A DNA stretch of 64,000 nucleotides from Mesorhizobium metallidurans STM 2683 (GCF_000350085.1 NZ_CAUM01000117.1:18693-82692); one strand, 5' to 3'; shown: positions 17,973-26,676, counted from the stretch's first letter. Numbers and translations: made by a program. The notes: generated from the letters alone by a model not told the origin.

Positions 17973-19003
17973 CGCCGCTCCCCGGCCTGGCTGTCGCCGC
18001 GGCGCCTGACCAGAACCTGCGCCGACACGCTGAGGATGATCAGCGCCTGGATGACGGTGATGATCTCGCGCGACGCGCTGGTATCGACTTCGAGCAGCAG
18101 CGATCCGCTGCGCAGGGCGCCGAAGAACAGCGCGGTGAAGATGGTGGCGACCGGCGAGCCGTTGGCAAGCAGCGCGGCGATCAGCCCATCGAAGCCGAAG
18201 CCGGGAGCGAAGCCCTCCATGAACCGGTGATGGACGCCGAGCGTCTCGATGCCGCCGGCCAGGCCGCCGACGGCGCCCGAAAGCAGCAGGACGACAAAGC
18301 CCTGTCGTTTCACGTTGACGCCGCCATATTCGGCGAATTTCGGCGCCGAGCCGACCATCGTCACGCCGTAGCCCCAACTGGTGTAGCGAAAGATCAGCGC
18401 CGCGCCGAGCGCCAGCACCAGGCCGATGACCAGGCCCCAGTTCAACCGCGAGAAGCTGAACAGTTCCGGCAGATAGGCCGTCGGCAGGATCGGCGGCGTC
18501 TCCGACCAGCCGCCTGGCCGCTTGAAAAGGAAGATCGTGAAATAGGAGGTGAGCAGCACCGCGACGTAGTTCGACAGGATCGTCGAGACGACCTCGTTGG
18601 TATTGTAGCGGGCACGGAAATAGGCGGGGATGGCAACCCAGGCAGCACCGGCCACAACCGCCAGCGCCAGCGCCGCCAGCATGTGAATGCCGGGAGGCAG
18701 CGGCATGGCGAAGCCGACCCAGGCGGCAGCAAAGCCGCCGAGGAAAAGCTGGCCCTCGATGCCGACATTGAACATGCCGCCGCGCAGGCCGATGCAGGCA
18801 GCTATGCCGCAGATCAGGATCGGCGTCGTCTGCAGCAAGGTGCCGGCGATCTTTTCCTGATCGCCGAAGGCGCCGCGCAGAAGCGTCATCAAGACACGCA
18901 CCGGGCTTTCGCCGACCAGGAGAATGATGATCGCACCCAGGATCAGCGCCACGGCGACGGCGATGACCTGACCGGAAACCTCACGCAAGCGATCCCTGAT
19001 CAT
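17960..19003 (-). CDS. BMP-type ABC importer permease (second system), A
   Basis: A 347-residue permease of the same branch. After one N-terminal transmembrane helix (residues 10-30) it has LRGGMFNVGIEGQLFLGGF near residue 74, then seven to nine further helices. It overlaps the ATPase gene by 4 bases and the next permease by 13 bases. Homologous in order and type to the 4685-5734 permease of the first system. Confidence 0.9.
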   Translation of the reverse strand: MIRDRLREVSGQVIAVAVALILGAIIILLVGESPVRVLMTLLRGAFGDQEKIAGTLLQTTPILICGIAACIGLRGGMFNVGIEGQLFLGGFAAAWVGFAMPLPPGIHMLAALALAVVAGAAWVAIPAYFRARYNTNEVVSTILSNYVAVLLTSYFTIFLFKRPGGWSETPPILPTAYLPELFSFSRLNWGLVIGLVLALGAALIFRYTSWGYGVTMVGSAPKFAEYGGVNVKRQGFVVLLLSGAVGGLAGGIETLGVHHRFMEGFAPGFGFDGLIAALLANGSPVATIFTALFFGALRSGSLLLEVDTSASREIITVIQALIILSVSAQVLVRRRGDSQAGERRWKF

Positions 19004-20571
19004 GCCGGCTCCGCAGCGCGTTCCGGCGCGGCCACGCCCGCCATCATCATGCCGATACGATCTTCGTCCGCGCCATCGCCGGCGACCTCGCCCATGATCC
19101 GCCCGTTGAACATCACCAGGATGCGGTCGGCAAGTGCGGCAAGTTCGTCGAGCTGCACGGATATCAAAAGGATGGCACGACCGGCGGCGCGCTGACGCAT
19201 GATCTCGTCATGGATGGCCTCCTGCGCGCCGATGTCGACGCCGCGCGTCGGCTGATCGATCAGCAGGAAATCGGCGCCGTTGGTGAATTCGCGCGCCAGC
19301 ACGACCTTCTGGATATTGCCGCCCGAAAGCCGCTTCACCGCATCGCCCGGTCCTTGCGCGCGAATGTCGAAATCCTTGATCAGCCTGGAGGCATTCTGGC
19401 TGATGGCGGTCCAGTTGAGCACGCCGCTGCTGCTCCAAGGTGCGCGGTGCTGCCGGCCCATCAGCATGTTTGCCGCAATCGATGCGTTGCGGTCGACACC
19501 GCGCACCATCCGGTCGCCCGGAACATGGGCGAGACCGGCTTCGCGGATGTCTCTGGGGAAAAGCGTGGCAAGATCCCGGCCCTTCAGCCGGGCCGCGCCG
19601 TGGCTCGCAGGCCGCAGGCCCGAAAGCACCTCCGCCAGTTCCGTTTGCCCGTTGCCGGCAACGCCGGCGATCCCCACGACCTCGCCGGAGCGGACCGTGA
19701 AGCTGACATTGCGCAGCGCCGGCAACCGGCGGTCGTCGCGCGCCCACAAGTCCTTGACTTCGAGCACGACGTCGCCTTGCGACGGCGCGCGCGGCCGGCG
19801 GTCGAAGCTGACCTCACGGCCGACCATCATGCGCACCAACTCGTCCTTGCTGAGTTCGGCCGTCGGGCGCGTCGCCACCCTCTTGCCGTTGCGCAGCACC
19901 GTCACCGTGTCGGAGACCTCCATCACCTCTTCCAGATGGTGCGAAATGAAGATCACCGTCATGCCTTCCGCCACGAAGCTGCGCAGCGTCTGGAACAGTT
20001 CGCGGCTCTCCTGTGGCGTCAGCACCGCGGTCGGTTCGTCGAGGATGATGGTGCGCGCGCCGCGCACCAGCACCTTCAGGATTTCGATGCGCTGCTCTAT
20101 GCCGACCGAGAGCAGCCCGACGCGCTCGGTCGGATCGACCTGCAGCCCGAACCGCTTCGACAGTTCACGCGTGCGTGCGATCTGCGCGGCATGGTCGATC
20201 AGCCCATGGCGACAGATCTCCATGCCGAGAAAGACGTTGTCGGCGACCGAGAGCGAGGGAACCAGCTTGAAATGCTGATGCACCATGCCGAGGCCCGCCT
20301 TGATGGCGACGGCCGGGTCGGTGACCACCGTCTCTTCGCCGTTCAGCCGGATCGAGCCTTCGTCGGGCTGCAGCAGCCCGAACAGGATGTTCATCAGCGT
20401 CGTCTTGCCGGCGCCGTTCTCGCCGATGATGGCGTGGATTTCGCCCCGGCGCACGGCAAGGTCGATGCCGTCATTGGCAACGAACGCGCCGAAACGCTTG
20501 GTGATGCCCGTCAATGCGACGGCCATCTCGGCTTTCATATGAAGGGTCGGCGACCCGGCGTTCGACACCAT
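19000..20571 (-). CDS. BMP-type ABC importer ATPase (second system), two NBDs
   Basis: A 523-residue ATP-binding protein. NBD1 has Walker A GENGAGKTTL and Walker B TIILDEPTAVLT, with the signature LLSVGIEQRIEIL; NBD2 has the relaxed Walker A GVAGNGQTEL, signature RLSGGNIQKVVLAR and LIDQPTRGVDIGA. This is the normal nucleoside/ribose importer layout. The start is ambiguous among 20607, 20571 and 20538; I chose 20571 for its GAGAG upstream. It lies 87 bases after the binding-protein gene. Confidence 0.9.
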   Translation of the reverse strand: MVSNAGSPTLHMKAEMAVALTGITKRFGAFVANDGIDLAVRRGEIHAIIGENGAGKTTLMNILFGLLQPDEGSIRLNGEETVVTDPAVAIKAGLGMVHQHFKLVPSLSVADNVFLGMEICRHGLIDHAAQIARTRELSKRFGLQVDPTERVGLLSVGIEQRIEILKVLVRGARTIILDEPTAVLTPQESRELFQTLRSFVAEGMTVIFISHHLEEVMEVSDTVTVLRNGKRVATRPTAELSKDELVRMMVGREVSFDRRPRAPSQGDVVLEVKDLWARDDRRLPALRNVSFTVRSGEVVGIAGVAGNGQTELAEVLSGLRPASHGAARLKGRDLATLFPRDIREAGLAHVPGDRMVRGVDRNASIAANMLMGRQHRAPWSSSGVLNWTAISQNASRLIKDFDIRAQGPGDAVKRLSGGNIQKVVLAREFTNGADFLLIDQPTRGVDIGAQEAIHDEIMRQRAAGRAILLISVQLDELAALADRILVMFNGRIMGEVAGDGADEDRIGMMMAGVAAPERAAEPA

Positions 20572-20658
20572 GGCTCTCGCAGATTGGACGCTGATCCGTC
20601 GCGGCAAGCAGCGGCGGATCAGCGTAGCGCTTTCTTGGGAGGATGCGCTGTTGTTGTC

Positions 20659-21663
20659 TTACTTCGCCTTGGCGATCTCGATCTTGCCGTCGAGGATGCC
20701 CTTCTTGATCTCGTCAAGCTTGGTCGTCACGTCGGCCGGGATCGTCGGGGCGATGTCATCGCAGACCTTGACTTCGACGCCGCCCGAAGCGAGGTCGAAA
20801 GTGCGGGTGCCGGCAGTGACCTTGCGGCCCTCGACCTCGTCCTTGATCAGCGTGTAGACGGCGATATCGCCGCGCTTCAGCATGCTTGCGAGCACGTTTC
20901 CGGGAGCCGAGCTGCACATGTCGATGTCGACGCCGATCGAATATTTGTCGGCCGCCGCACTCGCCTGCATGACGCCTTCACCCGTCGGGCCGGCAACGTT
21001 GTAGACGATGTCGGCGCCCTGGCCGTAAAGCGCCTGGGCAAGTTCGCTGCCCTTCGCCGGATCGTCGAAGGTTCCGGCGAAGACGGAGTTCACCTTCACG
21101 TCGGGTGCGGCATATTTGGCGCCTTGCTCGTAGCCGCCGAGGAAGTTGCGGATCACGGGAATGTCGCGGCCGCCGACAAAGCCGATCGCCTTGCCGTCGC
21201 CGATCTTGGGAAATTCGCTGCCCTTGGCCTCGATCATGCTGGCCAGCGCGCCGGCGACGAAGGATCCCTGCTCCTCGGCGAAATTGGCATAGATCATGTT
21301 GGGATTGTCGAGCACGCCGTCGATGAACACGAAGCGCTGGTCGGGATATTCCTTGGCGACCTTCTGCAGCGAATCCACCAGCTCCCAGCCCATCACGAAG
21401 ATGAGGTCGTATTGCTTGGCCTTGGCGAGGTTCTCGAACTGCTCTTCGTAGTCGAGAGCGCGATTGCCGGTATCGACCAGTTTGAGGTCGATGCCGAAAT
21501 CGGTCTTGGCCTTGTTGAGACCGTTGACGATGGAAACACCGAAGCCCTGTGCGAAATATCCCGAGATGGCGGCGATGGACACCTTGTCCTGTGCCGCGGC
21601 GGATCCGAACGAGATGGCAAGCATCGTGCCGGCCATGAACAAACTCTTGAGCGCCCTTTTCAT
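20659..21663 (-). CDS. BMP-family ABC substrate-binding protein (second system)
   Basis: Periplasmic binding protein, 334 aa, with a Sec signal peptide (basic MKR start, hydrophobic core, cleavage after SAAAQ near residue 25). The mature part follows the BMP family: KVSIAAISGYFAQGFGVSIV, YDLIFVMGWELVDSL, NFAEEQGSFVAGALASM and VYNVAGPTGEGVMQAS. It heads the operon binding protein-ATPase-two permeases-two nucleoside hydrolases, so a nucleoside or other N-glycoside is the likely ligand (inference from its partners). The promoter region carries the shared 16-base site at 21746-21761. Confidence 0.92.
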   Translation of the reverse strand: MKRALKSLFMAGTMLAISFGSAAAQDKVSIAAISGYFAQGFGVSIVNGLNKAKTDFGIDLKLVDTGNRALDYEEQFENLAKAKQYDLIFVMGWELVDSLQKVAKEYPDQRFVFIDGVLDNPNMIYANFAEEQGSFVAGALASMIEAKGSEFPKIGDGKAIGFVGGRDIPVIRNFLGGYEQGAKYAAPDVKVNSVFAGTFDDPAKGSELAQALYGQGADIVYNVAGPTGEGVMQASAAADKYSIGVDIDMCSSAPGNVLASMLKRGDIAVYTLIKDEVEGRKVTAGTRTFDLASGGVEVKVCDDIAPTIPADVTTKLDEIKKGILDGKIEIAKAK

Positions 21664-21745
21664 GTCATTCCCCTTCAGCTTTTTTCAGCTTTTGAAGCCA
21701 CGCCTTGACCACCCGCGCATTGTGCCGAGACAGCCGGCTATTTTC

Positions 21746-21761
21746 GTTGATGGTCATATGA
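21746..21761 (+). promoter_or_regulatory. shared operator S1 (BMP/nucleoside hydrolase operon)
   Basis: GTTGATGGTCATATGA. The same 16 bases, plus one C before them, occur at 32853-32869. The site lies about 83 bases upstream of the binding-protein ATG and is one of five related sites, each in front of a different transcription unit between 15 and 33 kb. Confidence 0.65.
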
Positions 21762-21869
21762 GTTTATGAGCGGCCCCGCAGGCTGTCAATCGCCATGCGA
21801 GGCAGTTTCGTCGGACCTTTTTTCGCTTGCCTGACATCGAAGCTTGACAAATGGCGGCCGGGGATAATT

Positions 21870-21885
21870 GTTGATACTCTAACGA
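21870..21885 (+). promoter_or_regulatory. shared operator S5 (DUF1185 pair)
   Basis: GTTGATACTCTAACGA, inside the longer match ATTGTTGATACTC that is also found at 25608-25620. It lies 31 bases before the first DUF1185 ATG. CTAACGAGTTAG (21879-21890), overlapping its end, is a perfect 12-base palindrome. Confidence 0.6.
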
Positions 21886-21916
21886 GTTAGCAAACGACGG
21901 GAAGAGAGAGCGGACA

Positions 21917-22501
21917 ATGCCGGCTGTGGTCGTCAGGAAATTTCTGGTTCAGGTCGAGGAGATATTTCATGAAGGCGGTCCCCCTGCCGCGCGTCCGCTC
22001 AAGCGCGGCGCGGTCGTGGCCGTCATCGCCAATCCCTTTGCCGGGCGCTATGTCGAAGAGATCACCGGGTTCATGGACGATCTGAAGCCGCTCGGTCTCG
22101 ATATGGCTCGACGCCTGATCGACGCCATCGGCGACGGCGCCTCGGCGATCGAAGGCTATGGCAAGGGCGCCATCGTGGGTGCTGCCGGTGAGCTCGAACA
22201 CGGCGCGCTCTGGCACAATCCGGGCGGCTACGCGATGCGCGAGTTGCTCGGAAACGCCAGGGCGATCGTGCCCTCGACCAAAAAGGTCGGCGGCCCCGGC
22301 ACGCGGATCGACATTCCGATCACGCACATCAATGCCTCTTATGTGCGCAGCCATTTCGATGCGATCGAGGTCGGCGTCACCGACGCGCCGCGCGCAGACG
22401 AGATGGCGGTCATCCTGGCGATGACCACCGGTGCGCGGGTTCATGCGCGGGTGGGTGGCCTTGCCGCCGCCGATATCAAGGGCGAGGACGGATTGAGATG
22501 A
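21917..22501 (+). CDS. DUF1185 (amino acid synthesis family) protein 1
   Basis: A 194-residue protein of the family annotated as amino acid synthesis family (DUF1185); no reaction is established for it to my knowledge. Visible conserved blocks are NPFAGRYVEEITG, GKGAIVGAAGELEHGALW, PSTKKVGGPGTRIDIPI, VRSHFDAIEVGVTDAPRADE and HARVGGL. No signal peptide or membrane segment. It overlaps a paralogue of identical length by 4 bases (ATGA). It shares an operator type with the importer and hydrolase operon it faces divergently, so it probably acts on the same imported compound. Confidence 0.8.
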   Translation: MPAVVVRKFLVQVEEIFHEGGPPAARPLKRGAVVAVIANPFAGRYVEEITGFMDDLKPLGLDMARRLIDAIGDGASAIEGYGKGAIVGAAGELEHGALWHNPGGYAMRELLGNARAIVPSTKKVGGPGTRIDIPITHINASYVRSHFDAIEVGVTDAPRADEMAVILAMTTGARVHARVGGLAAADIKGEDGLR

Positions 22502-23082
22502 GCGCAGAGATCCGCCGGATCATCACCATCGTCGAGGAAACCTTGAGCGAGGGCGGCCGTCCCGTCGATCCGCCGACCCGCCGTGCGGCAGCCATTGCCG
22601 TGATCCGCAACCCTTATGCGGGCGCCTATGTCGAGGATCTGTCGGCGTTGAGCGACATCGGCGAGGAACTGGGCGAGATTTTGCCGAAGCGCGCGGTTGC
22701 GGCACTCGGCATTCCCGGCAACCGGGTCGAGAGCTTCGGCAAGGCGGCCGCGGTCGGTGCCGATGGTGAACTGGAACATGCCGCAGCCATCCTTCACCCC
22801 AAGCTTGGCGCGCCGTTCCGCGATGTTCTTGGCAAGGGTGCGGCGCTCATTCCTTCGTCGAAGAAACGCGGCGGCCTCGGCGTGCCGCTCGACATCCCGC
22901 TCGGCCACAAGGACGCGGCGCGGGTGCGCAGCCATTTCGACGGCATGGAGGTTCGCGTGCCCGACGCGCCGCGTGCCGACGAGATCGTCGTCGCCATCGC
23001 CGTGGCCGATTCCGGCAGGCCGCACCCACGCGTCGGCGGGCTGACCACGGACAGGATCGTCGGCAAGGACGGCGTCAGCTGA
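22498..23082 (+). CDS. DUF1185 (amino acid synthesis family) protein 2
   Basis: Tandem paralogue of the preceding gene, also 194 aa. The same blocks occur: NPYAGAYVEDLSAL, GKAAAVGADGELEHAAA, PSSKKRGGLGVPLDIPL, VRSHFDGMEVRVPDAPRADE and HPRVGGL. Between blocks the two differ widely, so the duplication is old and both copies are kept. The 4-base overlap suggests equal expression, consistent with a heteromeric complex (inference). It ends 24 bases from the convergent amidohydrolase. Confidence 0.8.
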   Translation: MSAEIRRIITIVEETLSEGGRPVDPPTRRAAAIAVIRNPYAGAYVEDLSALSDIGEELGEILPKRAVAALGIPGNRVESFGKAAAVGADGELEHAAAILHPKLGAPFRDVLGKGAALIPSSKKRGGLGVPLDIPLGHKDAARVRSHFDGMEVRVPDAPRADEIVVAIAVADSGRPHPRVGGLTTDRIVGKDGVS

Positions 23083-23106
23083 TCACGTACCTGACAGTCT
23101 GCGCCA

Positions 23107-24294
23107 TCATCCGGATACGACTTCCGGCACCCGCATTGCCGGTGGCGTGTTGCGGCTCCGGCCGGTCCGCGTCACGCCGTCGATGACGACCATTCCTATA
23201 CCCGGAAGATTGCCCTGCACCATGCTGTCGAGCAGCCCGTCGCCGGCCCCGCCGATCGCCTGATCCATGAAGACCAGGTCGGCGGCGCGGCCGACCTCGA
23301 TCATGCCGCGATCGTGCAGCCCGCGCACTCGCGCCGGGTTGCCGCTGGCAAGGCAGAACGCCACTTCCGGCGCGACGCCGCCCAGCGAGGCCAGCATGGT
23401 CAGGGTCCGAAGGATGCCGAGCGGCTGCACGCCGGATCCGGCCGGGCTGTCGGTGCCGAGCACGATGCGTGAAAGTTCGCCACGCTCTTTGGCAAGGCCG
23501 AGCACGAACAGTCCGGTGCGCAGATTGCCGTTGTGGACGATTTCCAGCGCCCGCGAGCCTTTCTCGCAGATTTGCCGGATTTCCGCTTCGGGCAGCGCCG
23601 TCGGTCCGCCATTGACGTGGGCGACAATGTCGGCGTCGACCTCAAGCACGGTATCCGCGCCGATGCGGCCTGAGCCGGGCAGGGACGGCCCGCCGGTATG
23701 GGTCATCGAGGTCATGCCGTATTTGCGTGCCCAGGCGATCATCTGCCGGCCGGTAGGCCCGTCCTTGACGCCGCCGAGGCCGACTTCGCCGATAAGCGTC
23801 ACACCGGCTTCGGCCAAATAGCGGAAATCCTCTTCGGTCAGGCCGGGTTCCAGGATCGGCGCTCCGGCCAGGATCTTCATGCCGTTCGGGCGGAAATTGG
23901 AGAAGGTCCGCTGCGCCGCGATGGCCAATGCCTTCAGCCCGACCAGATCGCGCGGGCGGCCCGGCGTATGGACCTCTCCCGCCGAGACGATGGTGGCAAC
24001 ACCACCATGCACCGTCGAATCCATCCAGCCGATCTGGTTCTGCCGCGGCGTCCAGTCGCCGGCCACCGGATGCACGTGATTGTCGATAAGCCCGGGCGCG
24101 ACCGCCGAGCCGCCGGCGTCGATCACGGTGTCGGCAGCACCGACGTCAAGCGCGCCAGCCTTGCCGATCGCGGTGATCTTGCCGTCGACCGCGACGATCG
24201 TGTCGGCGTCGAGGATCGGCCGGCCGAGATCGCCGGAAAGCATCAGACCGATATTGCGCACGACAAGCGTGTTGGGTTTCGGGTCGTGCGACAT
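23107..24294 (-). CDS. enamidase-like metal-dependent amidohydrolase
   Basis: Amidohydrolase-superfamily enzyme of about 395 aa. It resembles enamidase, the enzyme that opens the cyclic enamide 6-oxotetrahydronicotinate in nicotinate fermentation. Recognisable parts are DNHVHPVAGDWTPRQNQ (metal HxH), GRPRDLVGLKALAI, GEVGLGGVKDGP (bridging Glu), SMTHTGG and VAHVNGGPTALPEAE (metal His), LGTDSPAGSGVQPLGILR (catalytic Asp) and RNTPPA near the end. The start at 24294 has GAGGTG upstream; 24312 is the alternative. It lies 42 bases downstream of MarR and probably belongs to the isochorismatase-MarR-amidohydrolase operon. A cyclic amide derived from the imported compound is the likely substrate; nicotinate itself is not proven. 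Confidence 0.8.
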   Translation of the reverse strand: MSHDPKPNTLVVRNIGLMLSGDLGRPILDADTIVAVDGKITAIGKAGALDVGAADTVIDAGGSAVAPGLIDNHVHPVAGDWTPRQNQIGWMDSTVHGGVATIVSAGEVHTPGRPRDLVGLKALAIAAQRTFSNFRPNGMKILAGAPILEPGLTEEDFRYLAEAGVTLIGEVGLGGVKDGPTGRQMIAWARKYGMTSMTHTGGPSLPGSGRIGADTVLEVDADIVAHVNGGPTALPEAEIRQICEKGSRALEIVHNGNLRTGLFVLGLAKERGELSRIVLGTDSPAGSGVQPLGILRTLTMLASLGGVAPEVAFCLASGNPARVRGLHDRGMIEVGRAADLVFMDQAIGGAGDGLLDSMVQGNLPGIGMVVIDGVTRTGRSRNTPPAMRVPEVVSG

Positions 24295-24336
24295 CGGCAC
24301 CTCGTCTGTCATTCCTGGAAGTCGTTGCGACGCGAA

Positions 24337-24894
24337 TTATTTCCCGACGTCGCCATTCGACGGATCGTCGTCATTGATGCGGTTGAGCAGGCGAAGCAGC
24401 GTCGCCTGCTCGGCTGGCGTGAGCGGCGACAGAAACCGCCGCCCGACTTCGACGCTGCGTTCGAGTCGGTCGAGCGTGTATTTGGTTCCCATGTCGGTCA
24501 GCGCGATCATCGACAGCCGCTGGTCGGTGTCAGAGGCGCTGCGGGTGATCAGCCCGTTCTTGAGAAGCTTGCGGACAACGATGCTGATGGTCGAGGGATC
24601 CATCGCGGTCAGCCGTCCCAAATGGTTCTGCGAGACCTCGCCATGCCTGAGGATCGTCGCAAGCGCGGCGAACTGCGTCGGCGAAAGGTCTTCGCCCGCC
24701 ATCACCTGTTGGAAGCGCAGCGTCGCGCGCTGATGCGCCCGGCGAATCACGTGCGCTGGATGGCGATCGAGCTCGTAGCCGGTCTTGGCGTATCGCTGCA
24801 GCACCTGCTCGCGGCTCAGCGGCTTGGCGTCGTCGCCTGATCCCTTGGGCGCCGCTGCGCTGCTTTCGGGTTGCGATTCGATCTCAGTCTTCAC
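24337..24894 (-). CDS. MarR-family transcriptional regulator
   Basis: A 185-residue winged-helix regulator with a low-complexity N-terminal extension of about 35 residues. The MarR core includes LSPTQFAALATILRHGEVSQ, recognition region LTAMDPSTISIVVRKLLKNG and the wing DTDQRLSMIALTDMG. GTG start with AGGAG seven bases upstream. It is the only regulator encoded between 15 and 33 kb and lies within one of the units carrying the shared operator, so it is the prime candidate for binding all five sites (inference). MarR proteins usually repress and are released by a pathway aromatic or heterocyclic compound. Confidence 0.9.
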   Translation of the reverse strand: MKTEIESQPESSAAAPKGSGDDAKPLSREQVLQRYAKTGYELDRHPAHVIRRAHQRATLRFQQVMAGEDLSPTQFAALATILRHGEVSQNHLGRLTAMDPSTISIVVRKLLKNGLITRSASDTDQRLSMIALTDMGTKYTLDRLERSVEVGRRFLSPLTPAEQATLLRLLNRINDDDPSNGDVGK

Positions 24895-24943
24895 GCCGCA
24901 CTCCTGTCGCCGCTGTCTCGGATGCCGCAGTCTCGAAAGACGT

Positions 24944-25588
24944 TCAAGCCGCGACTTCAGTCGGTTGAAGCGACGTTCCGTCGCGAAGGGCCGCGACGAC
25001 GCTCGCCGAATCGCTGACCACGCCGAAATGCGTCGCTATGTCGTAGAGCGAACTTTCCTGCTCGCGCGGCCCGGTCGCCGCGCAGCAATCGCTGGGCACC
25101 ACCACTTCATAGCCCTGGAAAAAGGCGTCATGGACGGTCGAGCGCACGCAGATATTGGTGACCACGCCGAAGATCACCAGTTGATCGACCTGCATGTCTT
25201 TGAGGGTCAGGTCGAGGTCGGTTTGAAAAAACGCCGAGTAGCGCCGCTTGATCAGGTGGATTTCATCGTCACGGGCACCAAGGTCCTCGATGATTTCCGG
25301 CCCCCAACTGCCCTCGAGGCAATGCGGCGTGCGCTTCACCCATTCGCGCTCGCGCCGCATGCCGGCCCGATGGGTGTCGTGGACCCAGATAATTGGCACG
25401 CCGCCGGCGCGCGCGGCCTCGATGACGGCCAGTTGCGGCACGACCAGCGTCTCGTATCCCGGCAGCACCATGGCGCCGCCGGGCTTGCAGAATTCATTGA
25501 CCATGTCGATGACGATAACCGCCGCGCGTTGCGGATCAAGGCGCATCGCGTCATCGTGCCGATGTGAGGAAAAACTATCCACGGGCAT
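24944..25588 (-). CDS. isochorismatase-family cysteine hydrolase
   Basis: A 214-residue cysteine hydrolase. The Asp-Lys-Cys catalytic triad is visible: Asp in AVIVIDMVNEFCKPGG, Lys in LIKRRYSAFFQTDLD and Cys in GVVTNICVRSTVHDAFF. This family includes maleamate, biuret, ureidoacrylate and N-carbamoylsarcosine amidases, so C-N amide cleavage is more likely than isochorismate cleavage here. The start is fixed by AAGGAG eight bases before ATG 25588; a longer frame to 25687 would run through the operator S4. First gene of the operon with MarR and the enamidase-like gene. Confidence 0.87.
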   Translation of the reverse strand: MPVDSFSSHRHDDAMRLDPQRAAVIVIDMVNEFCKPGGAMVLPGYETLVVPQLAVIEAARAGGVPIIWVHDTHRAGMRREREWVKRTPHCLEGSWGPEIIEDLGARDDEIHLIKRRYSAFFQTDLDLTLKDMQVDQLVIFGVVTNICVRSTVHDAFFQGYEVVVPSDCCAATGPREQESSLYDIATHFGVVSDSASVVAALRDGTSLQPTEVAA

Positions 25589-25609
25589 GGCGAGCTCCTT
25601 TGGTCGATT

Positions 25610-25625
25610 GTTGATACTCATACAA
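25610..25625 (+). promoter_or_regulatory. shared operator S4 (isochorismatase-MarR operon)
   Basis: GTTGATACTCATACAA, 21 bases upstream of the isochorismatase ATG on the opposite strand. It matches S3 at 13 of 16 positions and places the MarR gene under the putative control of its own site. Confidence 0.62.
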
Positions 25626-25763
25626 AAAACCGTCGCGGATGCCAAGTCAATCCCGTTAAAGCAAAGCCGCTTGCCGAATCGGCGCAAGCCGGTCCGACGA
25701 GGGCTTGCGCCGTTTTCCGTTGCGAAAATGGCATTGACAAGGGGGTACGATCACGTGTTCGAT

Positions 25764-25779
25764 TTGTATGACCATCAAT
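25764..25779 (-). promoter_or_regulatory. shared operator S3 (epimerase-SDR operon)
   Basis: On the minus strand this reads ATTGATGGTCATACAA. It contains a TTG-N9-CAA dyad and lies 42 bases before the epimerase ATG. Confidence 0.62.
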
Positions 25780-25821
25780 GATATTCAATTCGCCAGACTT
25801 TGCCGGGCGGAGGGCTGAGCC

Positions 25822-26676
25822 ATGAGGACAATCGTTACCGGATCCAGCGGTCTGCTTGGCCGCCATGTTGCGGCAGCGCTGGCCGCTGCCGGTCATGATG
25901 TGTTGGGTATCGATGCCGTCGCGCCTGGCACCGTGCCGTGGCGGCATGCGACCGCGGATCTGACCGATCTGGGATCGGCGCTGCAACTGGTACGCGATTG
26001 CGACGCGGTGGTCCATGTCGCGGCCATTCCGCGCCCGACCGGACGGGCCGGCGGCGAGGTGTTCAAGACCAATGTCGCGACCGCCTATAATGTCGTCGAG
26101 GCGGCCACCATGGCTGGCGCCCGGCGCTTCGTCTACGCCTCGTCCTTCAGCGTTTTCGGTTATCCTTTCTTCGAGAAGACCGTGCGCCCACCCTATCTGC
26201 CCGTGGATATGAACCATCCCGTCGGCGCGCAGGATCCTTACGCGCTGTCGAAATGGCTCGGCGAGGAAATCGTCGACGCGGCGGTGCGCCGCGGCGCTTT
26301 TTCGGCCGTCAGCCTCCGCATGCCCTGGATCCAGACCCCGGAAACCTTCTTCGCCGGTGTCGGCCCGCGCCGCGCCACCGCCGACAGTGCCCGCGACCTG
26401 TGGAGCTATCTCGACGCGCGCGACGCGGGCCAGGGCTTCCTGCGGGCGTTGCAATGGAGAGGCGCGGGCCATCTCCGCGTACTGCTCAGCGCCGCCGATA
26501 CTTTCATGGAGGAGGAAACCGAGCCGCTGGTGCGCCGCGTCTATCCGGATGTCCCGCTGTCGCGGCCGATCGCCGGCCATGGCGCCGTGCTCGACACGAA
26601 CCATGCCCGCGAAACGATCGGCTTCGAGCCCAGCCATTCGTGGCGCTCCTATCCCCAGCCGGAGTCTGGAAAATGA
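25822..26676 (+). CDS. NAD-dependent epimerase/dehydratase (extended SDR)
   Basis: A 284-residue extended SDR. The NAD-binding motif GSSGLLGRHVAAAL is at residues 7-20; further family features are VVHVAAIPRPTGRAG, FKTNVATAYNVVEAA and DPYALSKWLGEE, where Y-x-x-x-K is the catalytic pair. Such enzymes act on nucleotide sugars or on free uronates and aldonates. The stop overlaps the next SDR start by 4 bases. Shared operator S3 precedes it, so its substrate is probably the sugar part of the compound handled by this regulon (inference). Confidence 0.85.
   Translation: MRTIVTGSSGLLGRHVAAALAAAGHDVLGIDAVAPGTVPWRHATADLTDLGSALQLVRDCDAVVHVAAIPRPTGRAGGEVFKTNVATAYNVVEAATMAGARRFVYASSFSVFGYPFFEKTVRPPYLPVDMNHPVGAQDPYALSKWLGEEIVDAAVRRGAFSAVSLRMPWIQTPETFFAGVGPRRATADSARDLWSYLDARDAGQGFLRALQWRGAGHLRVLLSAADTFMEEETEPLVRRVYPDVPLSRPIAGHGAVLDTNHARETIGFEPSHSWRSYPQPESGK

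Noticed and set aside
19210..21708. 832-codon open frame on the plus strand
   Set aside because: It lies wholly opposite the BMP ATPase and binding-protein genes, which have full family motifs. Its composition (many His, Asp, Arg and Gln) is that of an antisense frame in GC-rich DNA.
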